NCBI GenBank assembly: GCA_030658975.1
Contig: JAUSBL010000029.1
Span: forward strand, 1 to 64,000
DNA from: Candidatus Latescibacterota bacterium
GTDB taxonomy: Bacteria > Krumholzibacteriota > Krumholzibacteriia > LZORAL124-64-63
Length of the DNA stretch: 64,000 nucleotides
Reading direction: 5' to 3'
Positions 24,385 through 33,447 of the stretch are shown in pieces; the first letter of the stretch is position 1, and every line of letters starts with the position of its first letter. Under the pieces are notes generated by a model. It saw only the letters and a list, made by a program, of their open reading frames with translations, searched no databases and was not told the DNA's origin. A program made the translations under genes and the position numbers.

Positions 24385-25617
24385 TTAGAGCGCGATGCGG
24401 ACGCGCTGTCCCTGGCGCAGGCGCGCGGCGCCGTCGACGACGACCTGGTCGCCGTCCTCCAGGCCGGTGAGGATCTCCACGAGTTCGCCGCTGCGTTCCC
24501 CGACGGTGACCGCGGCGGCCGCCGCCTTGCCGTCCCGTACGACCCAGACGCGGCGCCCGCCCGCCTGCTCGCGCACCGCGACGGCCGGCACGCGCAGGAC
24601 CTTCGGGACGGTCGTGATCAGATTGGTCGGACGTCTTTCCAGGAAGGTCACCTTCGCGCCGAGGTCGGGACGGACGCGCGCGTCCGCCGCCACGAACCGC
24701 ACGCGCACCGGGATGGTGGCCTTGTCGCGGTCGGCCGAGGGGTAGACGGAACGGACCTCGCCGGGATAGTGGATCTCGGGGTAGGCGTCGAGCACCACGT
24801 CGCAGGGCATGCCCAGGACCACACGGGCGATGTAGCTCTCGTTGACGTCCACGCCGACCTCGAGGGTGCCCAGGTCGGCGATGGTGACCACCGCGCCGGC
24901 GCGGGCCGTGTTGCTGGTCATGATCGGGCCGACGATCTCCCCGACTTCGGCGTCCTTGCGCAGCACCGCGCCGGCGAACGGAGCCGTGACGCGGGTCTTG
25001 TCCAGTTCCAGGCGCGCGATCTGCAGCGCGGCGCGGGCCACGCCGACCTGGGCGCGGGCGGCGTTGACCTCCGCGACGGCGGTCAGGGCGACGGTGTCCG
25101 CGCTCTCGTCCTCCTCGGCGCCGATCGCGCCGGCCGCCCGCAGGTCGGCCCGCCGTACGGCGCGGCGCCGGGCGTCGACCTCGACGGCCTCGACCTGCGC
25201 CTGGCGGGCCCGGGCGAGCGCGAGGTCCGCCTCGGCGCGGGCGACCGCGGCCAGCTGGTCCTCGTCGAGCAGGCGCGCCACGACCTGGCCGGCTGACACG
25301 GTGTCGCCCTCCTCGACCATGACCTCGGCGAGGCGGCCGGTCGCGCGCGCCGCCACCGACGCCTGGTGGCGGGCCTCGACGTAGCCGTTGGTCGTCAGCA
25401 CGACCCCGCCCTGCTCGGCCGGCCCGCCGCCGCCGCTGCGGGCCGTGGCCACGGTGACCGTGGCGGGCCGCGACACGAAGACCAGCACGGCGACCACGAC
25501 GGCCGCCGCCAGCAGGAACCAGGGCCAGCGCCGCGGTTTCCGCCGCCCGCGGCGCTCGTCGTCGGTGATGCGCAGTTTTCCCAGATCGGCGGAAGCCGCG
25601 CCGCGTCCGTCAGCCAC
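24385..25617 (-). CDS. MacA-like periplasmic adaptor of ABC export system
   Basis: A HlyD-family adaptor of about 410 residues anchored by one N-terminal TM segment (WPWFLLAAAVVVAVLVFV). Lipoyl halves flank an alanine-rich coiled-coil hairpin (about 100-180), followed by a beta-barrel region (VVTIADLGTLEVGVDVNES). I prefer the GTG start at 25617, which follows GAGGCAGG by about 8 nt; the frame continues to an ATG at 25704, but that extension is proline/threonine-rich and gives no signal. In MacAB-type pumps the adaptor links the ABC transporter to a TolC channel; no dedicated outer-membrane gene is present in this operon, so it may borrow one. Confidence 0.88.
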   Translation of the reverse strand: MADGRGAASADLGKLRITDDERRGRRKPRRWPWFLLAAAVVVAVLVFVSRPATVTVATARSGGGGPAEQGGVVLTTNGYVEARHQASVAARATGRLAEVMVEEGDTVSAGQVVARLLDEDQLAAVARAEADLALARARQAQVEAVEVDARRRAVRRADLRAAGAIGAEEDESADTVALTAVAEVNAARAQVGVARAALQIARLELDKTRVTAPFAGAVLRKDAEVGEIVGPIMTSNTARAGAVVTIADLGTLEVGVDVNESYIARVVLGMPCDVVLDAYPEIHYPGEVRSVYPSADRDKATIPVRVRFVAADARVRPDLGAKVTFLERRPTNLITTVPKVLRVPAVAVREQAGGRRVWVVRDGKAAAAAVTVGERSGELVEILTGLEDGDQVVVDGAARLRQGQRVRIAL

Positions 25618-25865
25618 GGTTCGAACCTGCCTCGTTCGGGTGGTCGGAGTCGGTCTCCGCGAGTGGGCGGGAGGTAGTCTAGGCACGAGCGGCAACCCGG
25701 TCAAGGATGCCGGGTTGTCGCCAGGGTGCGGGAGGCGGTGATCATCCGGCTAAAAGATAAACGATATGGATATTCAATCTTATTTGCATTATTCTGGCCC
25801 GCGTCGGTGGCTGCCGGCGCAGAAACCGCACTTATCGATCTTTTCTTCCATCCAGGAGCCTCGCC

Positions 25866-28800
25866 ATGTCGGATGACCGCACCTTCTCGATCGGCCCCGA
25901 CGACGACTGCACCCTGCCCCTCGGCTCCGCCGGCGGCGGCGCTGCGGGTGAAGACGTCGGCACGGTGATCGGCCCCTACCGCCTGCTGCGCCGCATCGGC
26001 GAGGGCGGCATGGGCGAGGTTTTCGAGGCCGAGCAGACCGAGCCGATCCGCCGTCGCGTGGCCCTGAAGGTCATCAAGCAGGGCATGGACACCCGCGCCG
26101 TGGTGGCCCGCTTCGACGCCGAGCGGCAGGCCCTGGCCATGATGGACCACCCCTGCATCGCCAAGGTCTTCGACGCCGGCGCCACCGACCGCGGCCGGCC
26201 CTACTTCGTCATGGAGTACGTCGAGGGCGAATCGATCACCGACTACTGCAACCGCCGCCGCCTGGGCACCGAGGAACGGCTCGAGCTGTTCGTGCGCGTC
26301 TGCGAGGGCGTGCAGCACGCCCACCAGAAGGCCGTGATCCATCGCGACCTGAAGCCGTCGAACATCCTGGTCGCGGAGGTCGACGGCCGGCCCGTCCCGA
26401 AGATCATCGACTTCGGCGTGGCCAAGGCCACGACCCAGCGCCTGACCGAGATGACGATGTTCACCGAGCTGGGCCAGATGGTCGGCACGCCCGAGTACAT
26501 GAGCCCGGAGCAGGCGTCGATGACCGACGACGACATCGACACGCGCACCGACGTCTACGCCCTGGGTGTGGTGCTGTACGAGCTGCTGTCCGGCGCGCTG
26601 CCCTTCGACTCGCGCGACCTGCGCAAGGCCGGCTACGAGGCGATCCGCAAGATCATCCGCGAGCAGGACCCGCCGCGGCCGAGCACGCGCTTCAGCGATC
26701 TCGGGGAGCAGAGCACCAGCGTGGCCGAAGCCCGCGGCATCGCGCCGAAGCGGCTGCAGGGCGAGCTGCGCGGCGATCTGGACTGGATCACGATGAAGGC
26801 GCTGGAGAAGGACCGCGACCGGCGCTACGAGACGGCCAACGGGCTGGCGGCCGACGTGCGTCGCCATCTGCGCAACGAGCCGGTGAGCGCCGGGCCGCCG
26901 AGCGCCTCCTACCGCCTCGGGAAGCTGGTGCGGCGCAACCGCGGGACGTTCGCCGCGCTGGGCGCGATCACGTTCGTGCTGATCGCGGCCGTGGTGGTCA
27001 GCTCGGTGATGTACGTGCGCGCCGAACGGGCTTCGCGCCTGGCGATCAGCGAGGCCGCCAAGGCCACGCAGGTGTCGCGCTTCCTGGGGGACATGCTCGG
27101 CGGCGTGGGACCGCACGTGGCCCAGGGACGCGACACGGAGATGCTGCGCGCGATCCTCGACGAGACCGCCGCGCGCGTCGGCAAGGAGCTGGCGAACCAG
27201 CCCGAGGTGGAGGCGGCGCTGCGGCTGCAGCTGGGGCGCACCTACCGCCAGCTGGGCGAATACGAGGCCGCGCAGGCGCAGATCGACCGCGTGCTCGAAT
27301 TGCGGTCGGCGTTCGGCCGAGCCTCGGCCTTCCCCGCCATGTATCTGGTGGAGGCCGGTTCGCTGGCCTGGAACCGCGGCGAGATGAAGGAAGCCGAAGC
27401 GACGTACCGGCAAGCCCTGCAGCGCATGACGGACACCGCGGCGATCGATTCGATCGCCTTCGCAGAAGCCTCCCTCTATCTGGCGAACGTGCTGCAGGAG
27501 CAGGGCAACTACGGCGCGGCCGACTCGCTGATGCAACGCTCGCTCGCGGTCTACCGCAGCCTGCCGCAGGAGTCCGACGCCTTGGCCGTGACCCTCAACA
27601 GCCTGGGCAACCTGGCGCGCTACAAGGGCGACCTGCCGGCCGCCGAAGGCTTCTACACCGAGGCCCTGGCGGTCCACCGCCGGGTGCTGGGCGACCTCCA
27701 CCCGTTCGTGGCCACCGACCTGCACAACCTGGGCCGGCTGCTGGACGCGATGGGACGCAGCGGCGAGGGCGAGAAGCTGCTGCGCGAGGCGATCGCGATC
27801 CACGGGCGGGTCTTCGACGGTCCCCACCCGGACACGGCGGTCCTGCTGCGGTCGCTCGCCGAGATGATCATGGGCTCCGAGCGCTTCGACGAGGCGGATT
27901 CCCTCTCGCTGGCCGCCCACGAGATGACGCGCACGATCTACGGCGACCGCAACGAGAACACCCTGAAGTCGGAGATCTCCGTCGCCGAATTGAAATCGCG
28001 TCGGGGGAACTTCGCCGAGGCCGAGGCGATCTTCGCCGGACTCGTGCCGACCTGCCGCGATACGGGAATCACCGATCCCAGCCTGCTGCCGACCGTGCTC
28101 TACCGCCTGGCGACGACGCAGTTGAAGCAGGGGCGCAGCCGCGACGCCCTGACGCCCTTCGCCGAGGCGGTCGAGCTCTCGACCGCGACCAGCGGCGCGG
28201 ACCACCCCAACACGCTGCTGTTCCGCAACGACTACGCCCGCGCGCTGGCCGGACTGGGGGACGACGAGGCGGCGGTGAAGCAGCTCCGGGTCGTCCTCGC
28301 CACGCGCGAGCGGGTCCTGGGCGCCGGGCACCCCGAAACTTCGATCACGCGCGTGGACCTGGGGCGCAGCCTCAGGCGCCTGGGCCAGCCGGAGGAAGCC
28401 GAGCCGCAGCTGCGCCGGGGACGCGACGACTACACGGCCGCCAAGGGGATCGACCACCCCGGGCGCTGGATCGGCACGGTGCACCTGGCCGGCGCGCTGA
28501 TCGACCTGAAGCGGTACGACGAAGCCGAGAAGGAGTTGACGGACACCGAGGCGTTCTACCTGGGGCAATCCGGGGCGGGCAGCACCGATACCCGCTGGGT
28601 GCGCGCGAGGCTCTCCAGCCTGCACCTCAGGGCGGGCCACCGGGCCGACGCCGACCGCCTGCTGGCCCTGGCCCTGGACGAGACGCCGGGTCCCCTCGAT
28701 GCGCGGACCCGCGGCCGCATCCTCTACGACCGGGGCGAATCCTGGCTGGCGATGGGCGAACTGGACGAGGCCGAGAAGACCCTGCTGGACAGCTTCAAGG

Positions 28801-28925
28801 TCCTCGATGCGGAACTGGGCGCCGCCAACGGCGACACCCAGTACGTCATGCGCCTGCTGGCCACGACCTGCGACCGCCTGGGCCGGCCCCGGGACGCCGC
28901 GGCGTGGCGGGCGCGACTGCTGTGA
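25866..28925 (+). CDS. Transmembrane Ser/Thr protein kinase with TPR sensor region
   Basis: A 1019-residue PknB-type kinase. The catalytic domain (about 35-325) has the glycine loop [19 protein letters not shown] lysine, [11 protein letters not shown] catalytic loop, IIDFGVAKA, and [11 protein letters not shown] activation segment, all intact. A single TM segment (about 362-384, [20 protein letters not shown]) is followed by a C-terminal region of about 630 residues composed of tetratricopeptide repeats (TPR_12-like), for example [20 protein letters not shown]. The TPRs would lie outside the cytoplasm and sense or bind a partner. This architecture is common in Planctomycetes, Acidobacteria and FCB groups. 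A candidate responder is the FHA-SpoIIE protein at 8517, but there is no direct evidence. An AT-rich region precedes the gene. Confidence 0.93.
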   Translation: MSDDRTFSIGPDDDCTLPLGSAGGGAAGEDVGTVIGPYRLLRRIGEGGMGEVFEAEQTEPIRRRVALKVIKQGMDTRAVVARFDAERQALAMMDHPCIAKVFDAGATDRGRPYFVMEYVEGESITDYCNRRRLGTEERLELFVRVCEGVQHAHQKAVIHRDLKPSNILVAEVDGRPVPKIIDFGVAKATTQRLTEMTMFTELGQMVGTPEYMSPEQASMTDDDIDTRTDVYALGVVLYELLSGALPFDSRDLRKAGYEAIRKIIREQDPPRPSTRFSDLGEQSTSVAEARGIAPKRLQGELRGDLDWITMKALEKDRDRRYETANGLAADVRRHLRNEPVSAGPPSASYRLGKLVRRNRGTFAALGAITFVLIAAVVVSSVMYVRAERASRLAISEAAKATQVSRFLGDMLGGVGPHVAQGRDTEMLRAILDETAARVGKELANQPEVEAALRLQLGRTYRQLGEYEAAQAQIDRVLELRSAFGRASAFPAMYLVEAGSLAWNRGEMKEAEATYRQALQRMTDTAAIDSIAFAEASLYLANVLQEQGNYGAADSLMQRSLAVYRSLPQESDALAVTLNSLGNLARYKGDLPAAEGFYTEALAVHRRVLGDLHPFVATDLHNLGRLLDAMGRSGEGEKLLREAIAIHGRVFDGPHPDTAVLLRSLAEMIMGSERFDEADSLSLAAHEMTRTIYGDRNENTLKSEISVAELKSRRGNFAEAEAIFAGLVPTCRDTGITDPSLLPTVLYRLATTQLKQGRSRDALTPFAEAVELSTATSGADHPNTLLFRNDYARALAGLGDDEAAVKQLRVVLATRERVLGAGHPETSITRVDLGRSLRRLGQPEEAEPQLRRGRDDYTAAKGIDHPGRWIGTVHLAGALIDLKRYDEAEKELTDTEAFYLGQSGAGSTDTRWVRARLSSLHLRAGHRADADRLLALALDETPGPLDARTRGRILYDRGESWLAMGELDEAEKTLLDSFKVLDAELGAANGDTQYVMRLLATTCDRLGRPRDAAAWRARLL

Positions 28926-28929
28926 GCGG

Positions 28930-29937
28930 CTAGAAGTCGTTCTCCAGGACGATCCGGTAGCGCGCCTTGCCCGACTCCAGCCGCGCGAGCGCCTTGTTCG
29001 CTTCGCTCAGCGGGAAGAACTCCGTCACCGGCTCGATGCCGTGGCGCGTGCAGAACTCCAGCATCTTGCGGATGGTCTCGGGCGAGCCCAGCGGCGAGCC
29101 CGACACGCTCTTCTGCCCCGTGATGAGACTGAAGGCCGGCACCGGGATGGGCTCCAGCACGGCGCCCACGGTGTGCAGTCGCCCGCGCGGCGCCAGCGCG
29201 CTCAGGTAGCGCCCCCAATCCAGCGGCGCGTTCACCGTCGAGAGGATGAAGTCGAGCGAGCCGGCGATCGCGTCGAGCTGCCCGGCGTCGCGCGAGTCGA
29301 CGACCTTGTGGGCGCCCATGCCCACGGCCTCGTCGTGCTTGCCGCCGCTGGACGTGAAGGCCGTCACCTCGCAACCCCAGGCGTTGAGGAACTGCACGGC
29401 GAGGTGGCCGAGGCCGCCCAGGCCGATCACGCCGACGCGGTCGGTCGGCTTGACGCCGAGGTCCAGGATCGGGTGGAAGACCGTGATGCCCCCGCAGAAC
29501 AGCGGGCCCGCCTTGCGCGGGTCCAGCCCGGCCGGCAGCGCGATCGCCCACGCGGCGTTGCAGCGCACCTTGTCGGCGAAGCCGCCGTGGCGGTGCACGA
29601 TGGTGGACTCGCCGTGCGTGCACAGGTTGTGGTCGCCCCCCATGCACTGCGGGCAGGTCATGCAGCTGGCGCTGACCCAGCCCAGGCCGACGGTGTCGCC
29701 GACCATGTGATTCTTCACGCGGCCGCCGACCGCGGCGACGGTGCCCACCACTTCGTGGCCCGGCACGAAGGGGTAGGCGGTCATGCCCCACTCGTTGTTC
29801 AGCATCGAGAGGTCGGAGTGGCAGAGCCCGCAGGCGGACACGTCGATCTCCACCTGGTCGGACCCAAGGGTGCCGGGATCGTAGTCGAAGCGGGCGAGCT
29901 GGCCGCGCGCTTCGGTGGCGGCGTAGGCACGGATCAT
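28930..29937 (-). CDS. Zinc-dependent alcohol dehydrogenase (cinnamyl alcohol dehydrogenase/YahK-like)
   Basis: A 335-residue medium-chain dehydrogenase/reductase oxidising or reducing alcohols and aldehydes with NAD(P). The catalytic zinc ligands are in ACGLCHSDL and PGHEVVG; the structural zinc site is CMTCPQCMGGDHNLC with four cysteines; the nucleotide-binding loop is GVIGLGGLGHLA. The overall pattern fits the CAD/Ahr group, which usually uses NADPH for aldehyde reduction. The start at 29937 has AGGAGG 9 nt upstream and is preferred over an upstream in-frame ATG with no such signal. It ends 4 bp from the convergent kinase gene and appears monocistronic. Confidence 0.93.
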   Translation of the reverse strand: MIRAYAATEARGQLARFDYDPGTLGSDQVEIDVSACGLCHSDLSMLNNEWGMTAYPFVPGHEVVGTVAAVGGRVKNHMVGDTVGLGWVSASCMTCPQCMGGDHNLCTHGESTIVHRHGGFADKVRCNAAWAIALPAGLDPRKAGPLFCGGITVFHPILDLGVKPTDRVGVIGLGGLGHLAVQFLNAWGCEVTAFTSSGGKHDEAVGMGAHKVVDSRDAGQLDAIAGSLDFILSTVNAPLDWGRYLSALAPRGRLHTVGAVLEPIPVPAFSLITGQKSVSGSPLGSPETIRKMLEFCTRHGIEPVTEFFPLSEANKALARLESGKARYRIVLENDF

Positions 29938-30031
29938 CGCGGACCTCCTGGCTGGGGTGCGTCGGCGGCGGATTTCGTGACGGCAGTTTAGGTGCGGCGG
30001 GGTCGGGCCGCTACGGTGCGCGGGAACACGC

Positions 30032-30063
30032 GGAACAGGGGAGCCGCGGGGCTCCCCTGTTCC
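30032..30063 (-). terminator. Strong hairpin downstream of VIT/VWA operon
   Basis: A perfect 14-bp stem, GGAACAGGGGAGCC (30032-30045) with GGCTCCCCTGTTCC (30050-30063), loop GCGG. There is no T-run on either strand, so it may terminate weakly or protect the 3' end of the minus-strand VIT/VWA message. A second 8-bp hairpin (30093-30111) overlaps that gene's stop codon. Confidence 0.55.
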
Positions 30064-30108
30064 ATCGCGATCGGGCGCCGGCGCCACGCTACTGAGGCTC
30101 CCCGAGCC

Positions 30109-32319
30109 TCACTCCCGGCGGAGTCCCGCCGCGTATCGTGCATCGAGCCACGCCCGCGCCTTGGCGGCCGCTCCCTTCCATTCCACCTCGCGATCGGCCA
30201 GGCGCGTCTCGAGCGTCAGCAGAGCTCGCCTGGTGGCGACCACGGCGGCCGCCGTCTCCGGATCCAGGGCCGTCAGGCTCGCCGCCTCCTCCTTCAGCTC
30301 CTTGAGCGTGGCCCCGACGGCCTTGGCCAGTTCCCTGGTGAGGCGCCAGGAGCCGTCCGCCTGCTGGGCCAGCATGAGCTGCATGAGCAGGTCCGGCAAA
30401 CAGGACTCGTTGTCCGAGAACAGATTGACCTCACGGCAGCGCACCTCGCGCATATTGTCGGTGACGATATTGTTCTGGCAGAAACTCGTCACGCTCGCTT
30501 TGATGCTGCGCTTGAAGTGCGGCATGATCTGCGGCGCATCCATCCCGCCCCATCCCCGCGTCAGCGCCACCGGCACCCGCCGCAGTTCGGCCGTGCCCTC
30601 GACGTGCGACTCCAGATCGACGGCCACGTAGCTCGTCAGGCTGGACATGACCTGGTAGGCGCAGGCCAGTCCGACGATGCGCTTCTCGGGTCCGGCGCGT
30701 TTGCGGTCGGCCTGGGCGGAGCCCATGCGCCGCGGCTTCTCCTCCAGGTCGCGGATCGCCCGGCGGGCCAGCAGGGCCGGCAGGCCGGCGTCGCTGTCGG
30801 CGACCTCCGAGGTGTCCAGCGGCAGCGACCAGGACCGCACGTTGTCGCCGTGGCGGGCGCGCAGCGTCACGGCGCCCTCACCGGGGTTGCGCAGACGCGC
30901 CATCACCGTGAACTGCTCGCCGCCGAACAGCTGGTCGAGGTGGCCGGGCGTCACCAGGTCGGGCTCCAGGCCCTCCCATTCCATCTCGATGCCGGTCCAG
31001 GCCGGGGCGCCCAGACGCGCGAACATCCGCAGCACCTTGGGCTCGATGCGCTCGCCCGGAAACACGAACTCGGCCGCGCCGCCCGAGGCGCGCGCCAGGC
31101 CGCGCACCAGGTGCTCCGAGGCGCCGCGTCCGATGCCGAACGTGAACAGGCGCGTGCCCGGATGGCGGCCGACCAGATCGATGCACTGCTGCTCGTTGCC
31201 CACCTGGCCATCGGTCAGCAGCAGGATGTCGCGCCGGCGCCCGTCGCCCGGTTGCAGGATGTGCCGCAGCGGCGACATGATTTCGGTGCCGCCCATGTTC
31301 GCGACCATGGCCTGGATGACCGTGGTGGCCTGATCCATCGTCATCTGGTCGTAGGGGACGGAGTGCGGATAGAGCGGTTCGAAGCTCGAGCCGAAGCTCA
31401 CCACGTTGAAGGTGTCGCCCTCCTTCAGGTTGCGCAGGCAGAGCAGCAGCGCGTTGCGGGCCTGCACGATGCTCTCGCCGCTCATCGAGCCCGAACGGTC
31501 GATCAGGAAGACGACCTCGCGCGCGACGCTCTCGGTCGCCGGCATCTCGGGCCGGAAATTCAGCAGCGCCACGAAGCCGCCGGTGGGATCCGGCGCCAGG
31601 GTGACGCGCGGCTGGAAAGGATCGGCCTGCCGGATGGAGAGCACGAAGTCCTGGTCCAGGGCCGTGGACTCGGCCGCCAGGGTGATCCGGGCCCGCGTCC
31701 CGTCCAGCTCGACCGACACGGGATGGCTCGGGCTCTCGATGCAGCGCAGCGGCGACGCGCCGGCGTAGGCCACGTCCAGGCGCAGGCCGTAGGGCACGCC
31801 CCCGGCCGCGACCGGCGGCGAGATGTGGTCGCGCTCGGAGGGATCCATCCCGGCGGCCTGATCGGCGGGGATGTAGCGCGGCGAAATGGTGGTGGGCAGA
31901 CACATGCGCACCCCATCGGCTGTGGCGTCCAGCATGGTGGCGTACTCCAGGGTCACGGTCGCCTCGGCGCCCGGGGCCAGGTTGCCCACGCTCACGGTGA
32001 AGATGTTTGGGCGATCCTGGTCCATCAGGAAGGCCTGGTGCCCGTCGGCGATGGCCTCGTCGTAGATCTCGAACGCCTTCTGCTTCTCCACGACACGGCC
32101 GACGATGCGGCGGCCGTCGACCTCGATCGCGAAGCCGCGGACGGCGCTGCTCTCCTCGAGCGGGAAGCTGTACACCGCTTCGATGGGACCGCTCTCCACA
32201 TTACGGAACCGCTGCCGAACCTTGACCAGGGCGGCGGTGTCGCGCGCGTCGACCTTGATCTCGACGCCCTGCAGCGGCACGGGCGCGTGGTTCGTGCTGA
32301 ATAATCCGAAGGTTTCCAT
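30109..32319 (-). CDS. VIT and von Willebrand factor A domain protein
   Basis: A 736-residue protein. The VIT domain (about 5-135) starts METFGLFSTNHAPVPLQGVE and includes YSFPLEESSAVRGF. A VWA domain (about 262-430) has the metal-ion-dependent adhesion site DRSGSMSGES near residue 270 and LLLTDGQVGNE. A C-terminal helical region follows, with ending repeats of leucine/alanine. No signal peptide or TM segment is visible, so it is cytoplasmic or exported by an unknown route. The start at 32319 follows GGGAGGAAG; the frame upstream is open but lacks homology. It follows the MerR regulator by 23 bp, so the regulator probably controls it. VIT/VWA proteins mediate protein-protein interaction; the specific role is unknown. 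Confidence 0.88.
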   Translation of the reverse strand: METFGLFSTNHAPVPLQGVEIKVDARDTAALVKVRQRFRNVESGPIEAVYSFPLEESSAVRGFAIEVDGRRIVGRVVEKQKAFEIYDEAIADGHQAFLMDQDRPNIFTVSVGNLAPGAEATVTLEYATMLDATADGVRMCLPTTISPRYIPADQAAGMDPSERDHISPPVAAGGVPYGLRLDVAYAGASPLRCIESPSHPVSVELDGTRARITLAAESTALDQDFVLSIRQADPFQPRVTLAPDPTGGFVALLNFRPEMPATESVAREVVFLIDRSGSMSGESIVQARNALLLCLRNLKEGDTFNVVSFGSSFEPLYPHSVPYDQMTMDQATTVIQAMVANMGGTEIMSPLRHILQPGDGRRRDILLLTDGQVGNEQQCIDLVGRHPGTRLFTFGIGRGASEHLVRGLARASGGAAEFVFPGERIEPKVLRMFARLGAPAWTGIEMEWEGLEPDLVTPGHLDQLFGGEQFTVMARLRNPGEGAVTLRARHGDNVRSWSLPLDTSEVADSDAGLPALLARRAIRDLEEKPRRMGSAQADRKRAGPEKRIVGLACAYQVMSSLTSYVAVDLESHVEGTAELRRVPVALTRGWGGMDAPQIMPHFKRSIKASVTSFCQNNIVTDNMREVRCREVNLFSDNESCLPDLLMQLMLAQQADGSWRLTRELAKAVGATLKELKEEAASLTALDPETAAAVVATRRALLTLETRLADREVEWKGAAAKARAWLDARYAAGLRRE

Positions 32320-32342
32320 CTCGGTCTTCCTCCCTGCCGGAC

Positions 32343-32855
32343 TCACCGGCTCTCCCACCCGCGGCGCGCGCCCTGATCCTCCCCGGACGGCATGTCCAGG
32401 TTGTCGCGCAACAGCCGCACGATCCGCTCCAGCCTCGGCCCGACGGGCATCCCCGCTCCGGCGGCGAACTCCAGCCAGACGCCCTCGGCCACTTCCACCC
32501 GCGTCACCACCTGGCGTCGCAGCGCCGGCGCCTCGAGCTGGGGCTCGCGCAGGAGCGAGCACCAGAGCGTGGGCCTCGGCTCAGCCACGGTGTGCCGGGA
32601 CACTTCACATTCCAGGTCCTTCTTCTCGGGCCGTTCCAGGAACACAGCCATCTGCTCCAGGTGGACGCCCTCGCGCTGCAGTTCCCGCACCTTCAACAGG
32701 CGCTCGAGATGCTGCGGCCCGTACTTCCCGCCCAGCCCGCGCCCCGCCGGCGGCGGCAGGACGCCCAGCTGCACGTAGTAGCGCACCGTGCGCGGACTGA
32801 CGCCCCCCAGGGCCGCCAACTCGGAAATGCTGTAGCTTTTTTCGTTCTTGTTCAT
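32343..32855 (-). CDS. MerR-family transcriptional regulator
   Basis: A 170-residue regulator with a MerR winged-helix domain (about 8-78: SISELAALGGVSPRTVRYYVQ and LERLLKVRELQREGVHLEQM). The C-terminal effector region (about 85-170) is not the cysteine-type metal-binding domain, so the inducer is not a thiophilic metal by sequence. It is the first gene of a two-gene operon with the VIT/VWA protein. A consensus promoter overlaps its 5' end such that transcription would start at or next to the ATG; no ribosome-binding site is present. Repeated ACTGTC elements around the promoter are likely its own binding sites, implying autoregulation. Confidence 0.9.
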   Translation of the reverse strand: MNKNEKSYSISELAALGGVSPRTVRYYVQLGVLPPPAGRGLGGKYGPQHLERLLKVRELQREGVHLEQMAVFLERPEKKDLECEVSRHTVAEPRPTLWCSLLREPQLEAPALRRQVVTRVEVAEGVWLEFAAGAGMPVGPRLERIVRLLRDNLDMPSGEDQGARRGWESR

Positions 32856-32861
32856 GAAGCC

Positions 32862-32890
32862 ATAATATCAGCATACTGTCGTTTTGTCAA
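32862..32890 (-). promoter_or_regulatory. Promoter of merR-VIT/VWA operon (leaderless)
   Basis: Minus strand: TTGACA (32890-32885), exactly 17 bp, TATTAT (32867-32862). Only 6 nt separate the -10 from the ATG at 32855, so transcription should begin at or within a base or two of the start codon. The spacer carries an AAAACGACAGT element and a second lies just upstream of the -35. Confidence 0.75.
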
Positions 32891-33031
32891 CTGTCATTTT
32901 TAAAAGCTGCGCTATTCGTTCGAACGAGACAGTAATGATGTAAATATCTATAATATAGATAAATACAATGGATGGGCCTTGGTGTGATGGAAGGAAAACG
33001 GGGAATCACGGTCAAAAAACACTGTCGTTTT
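32875..33031. repeat. ACTGTC[G/A]TTTT repeat elements
   Basis: ACTGTCGTTTT occurs at 32875-32885 and again at 33021-33031; ACTGTCATTTT lies at 32890-32900, 15 bp after the first. An inverted ACTGTC is at 32928-32933. Two copies overlap the MerR promoter. The spacing and location suggest operator sites. Confidence 0.6.
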
Positions 33032-33039
33032 AGATGCGT

Positions 33040-33420
33040 CTAGCCGCCCATGCCCAGCACCATGCCCCCGAAGTAGGGGATCAGCCAGATCAGCCAGACC
33101 ACGAGCGAGTAGCGGTGGAATCCCCGCCTGGCAGCCGCGCTGCCCCGGCGCAGGGTGTGGGTGGCCCAGATCGCGTGCCCGAACATGAGCCACAGCGCGA
33201 GCTGGCCGGTCAGCGTGTGGGGATCGCGCAGGTCGAAGGGGCCTGCCGCGAGACGGTGCATGGCGAGGGTGCCCGAGACGTCGAACGCGAGTCCGATCCA
33301 GAAGGCCGCGATGTGCCGCGGCTGCAGGTCACGGGCGAGCCGCTCGGACCAGACGCCCAGGGAGTAGAAGAGCAGTGCGAGCGTGATGAGCGTGAAGGAG
33401 GCGATCGCGGTCATCGACAC
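33040..33420 (-). CDS. HsmA-family four-TM membrane protein (TIGR03987-like)
   Basis: A 126-residue inner-membrane protein with four hydrophobic segments: AIASFTLITLALLFYSLGVW, FWIGLAFDVSGTLAMHRL, LALWLMFGHAIWATHTL and VVWLIWLIPYFGGMVLGM. The layout, with conserved His residues in TM2 and TM3 (HRL, GHAIWATH), matches the HsmA/TIGR03987 family, whose biochemical role is not known; heme or metal binding is conceivable. It begins 27 bp downstream of the CGMC-repeat protein and probably shares its message. A repeat element (33021-33031) lies just beyond its stop. Confidence 0.75.
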   Translation of the reverse strand: MSMTAIASFTLITLALLFYSLGVWSERLARDLQPRHIAAFWIGLAFDVSGTLAMHRLAAGPFDLRDPHTLTGQLALWLMFGHAIWATHTLRRGSAAARRGFHRYSLVVWLIWLIPYFGGMVLGMGG

Positions 33421-33447
33421 GGCGATCGCCTCCCGTCGGGCGTGGGA

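Noticed and set aside
30109-32562. 81-residue N-terminal extension of the VIT/VWA protein
   Set aside because: The extension overlaps the MerR gene in another frame and has no homology, while METFGLF at 32319 has a strong ribosome-binding site.
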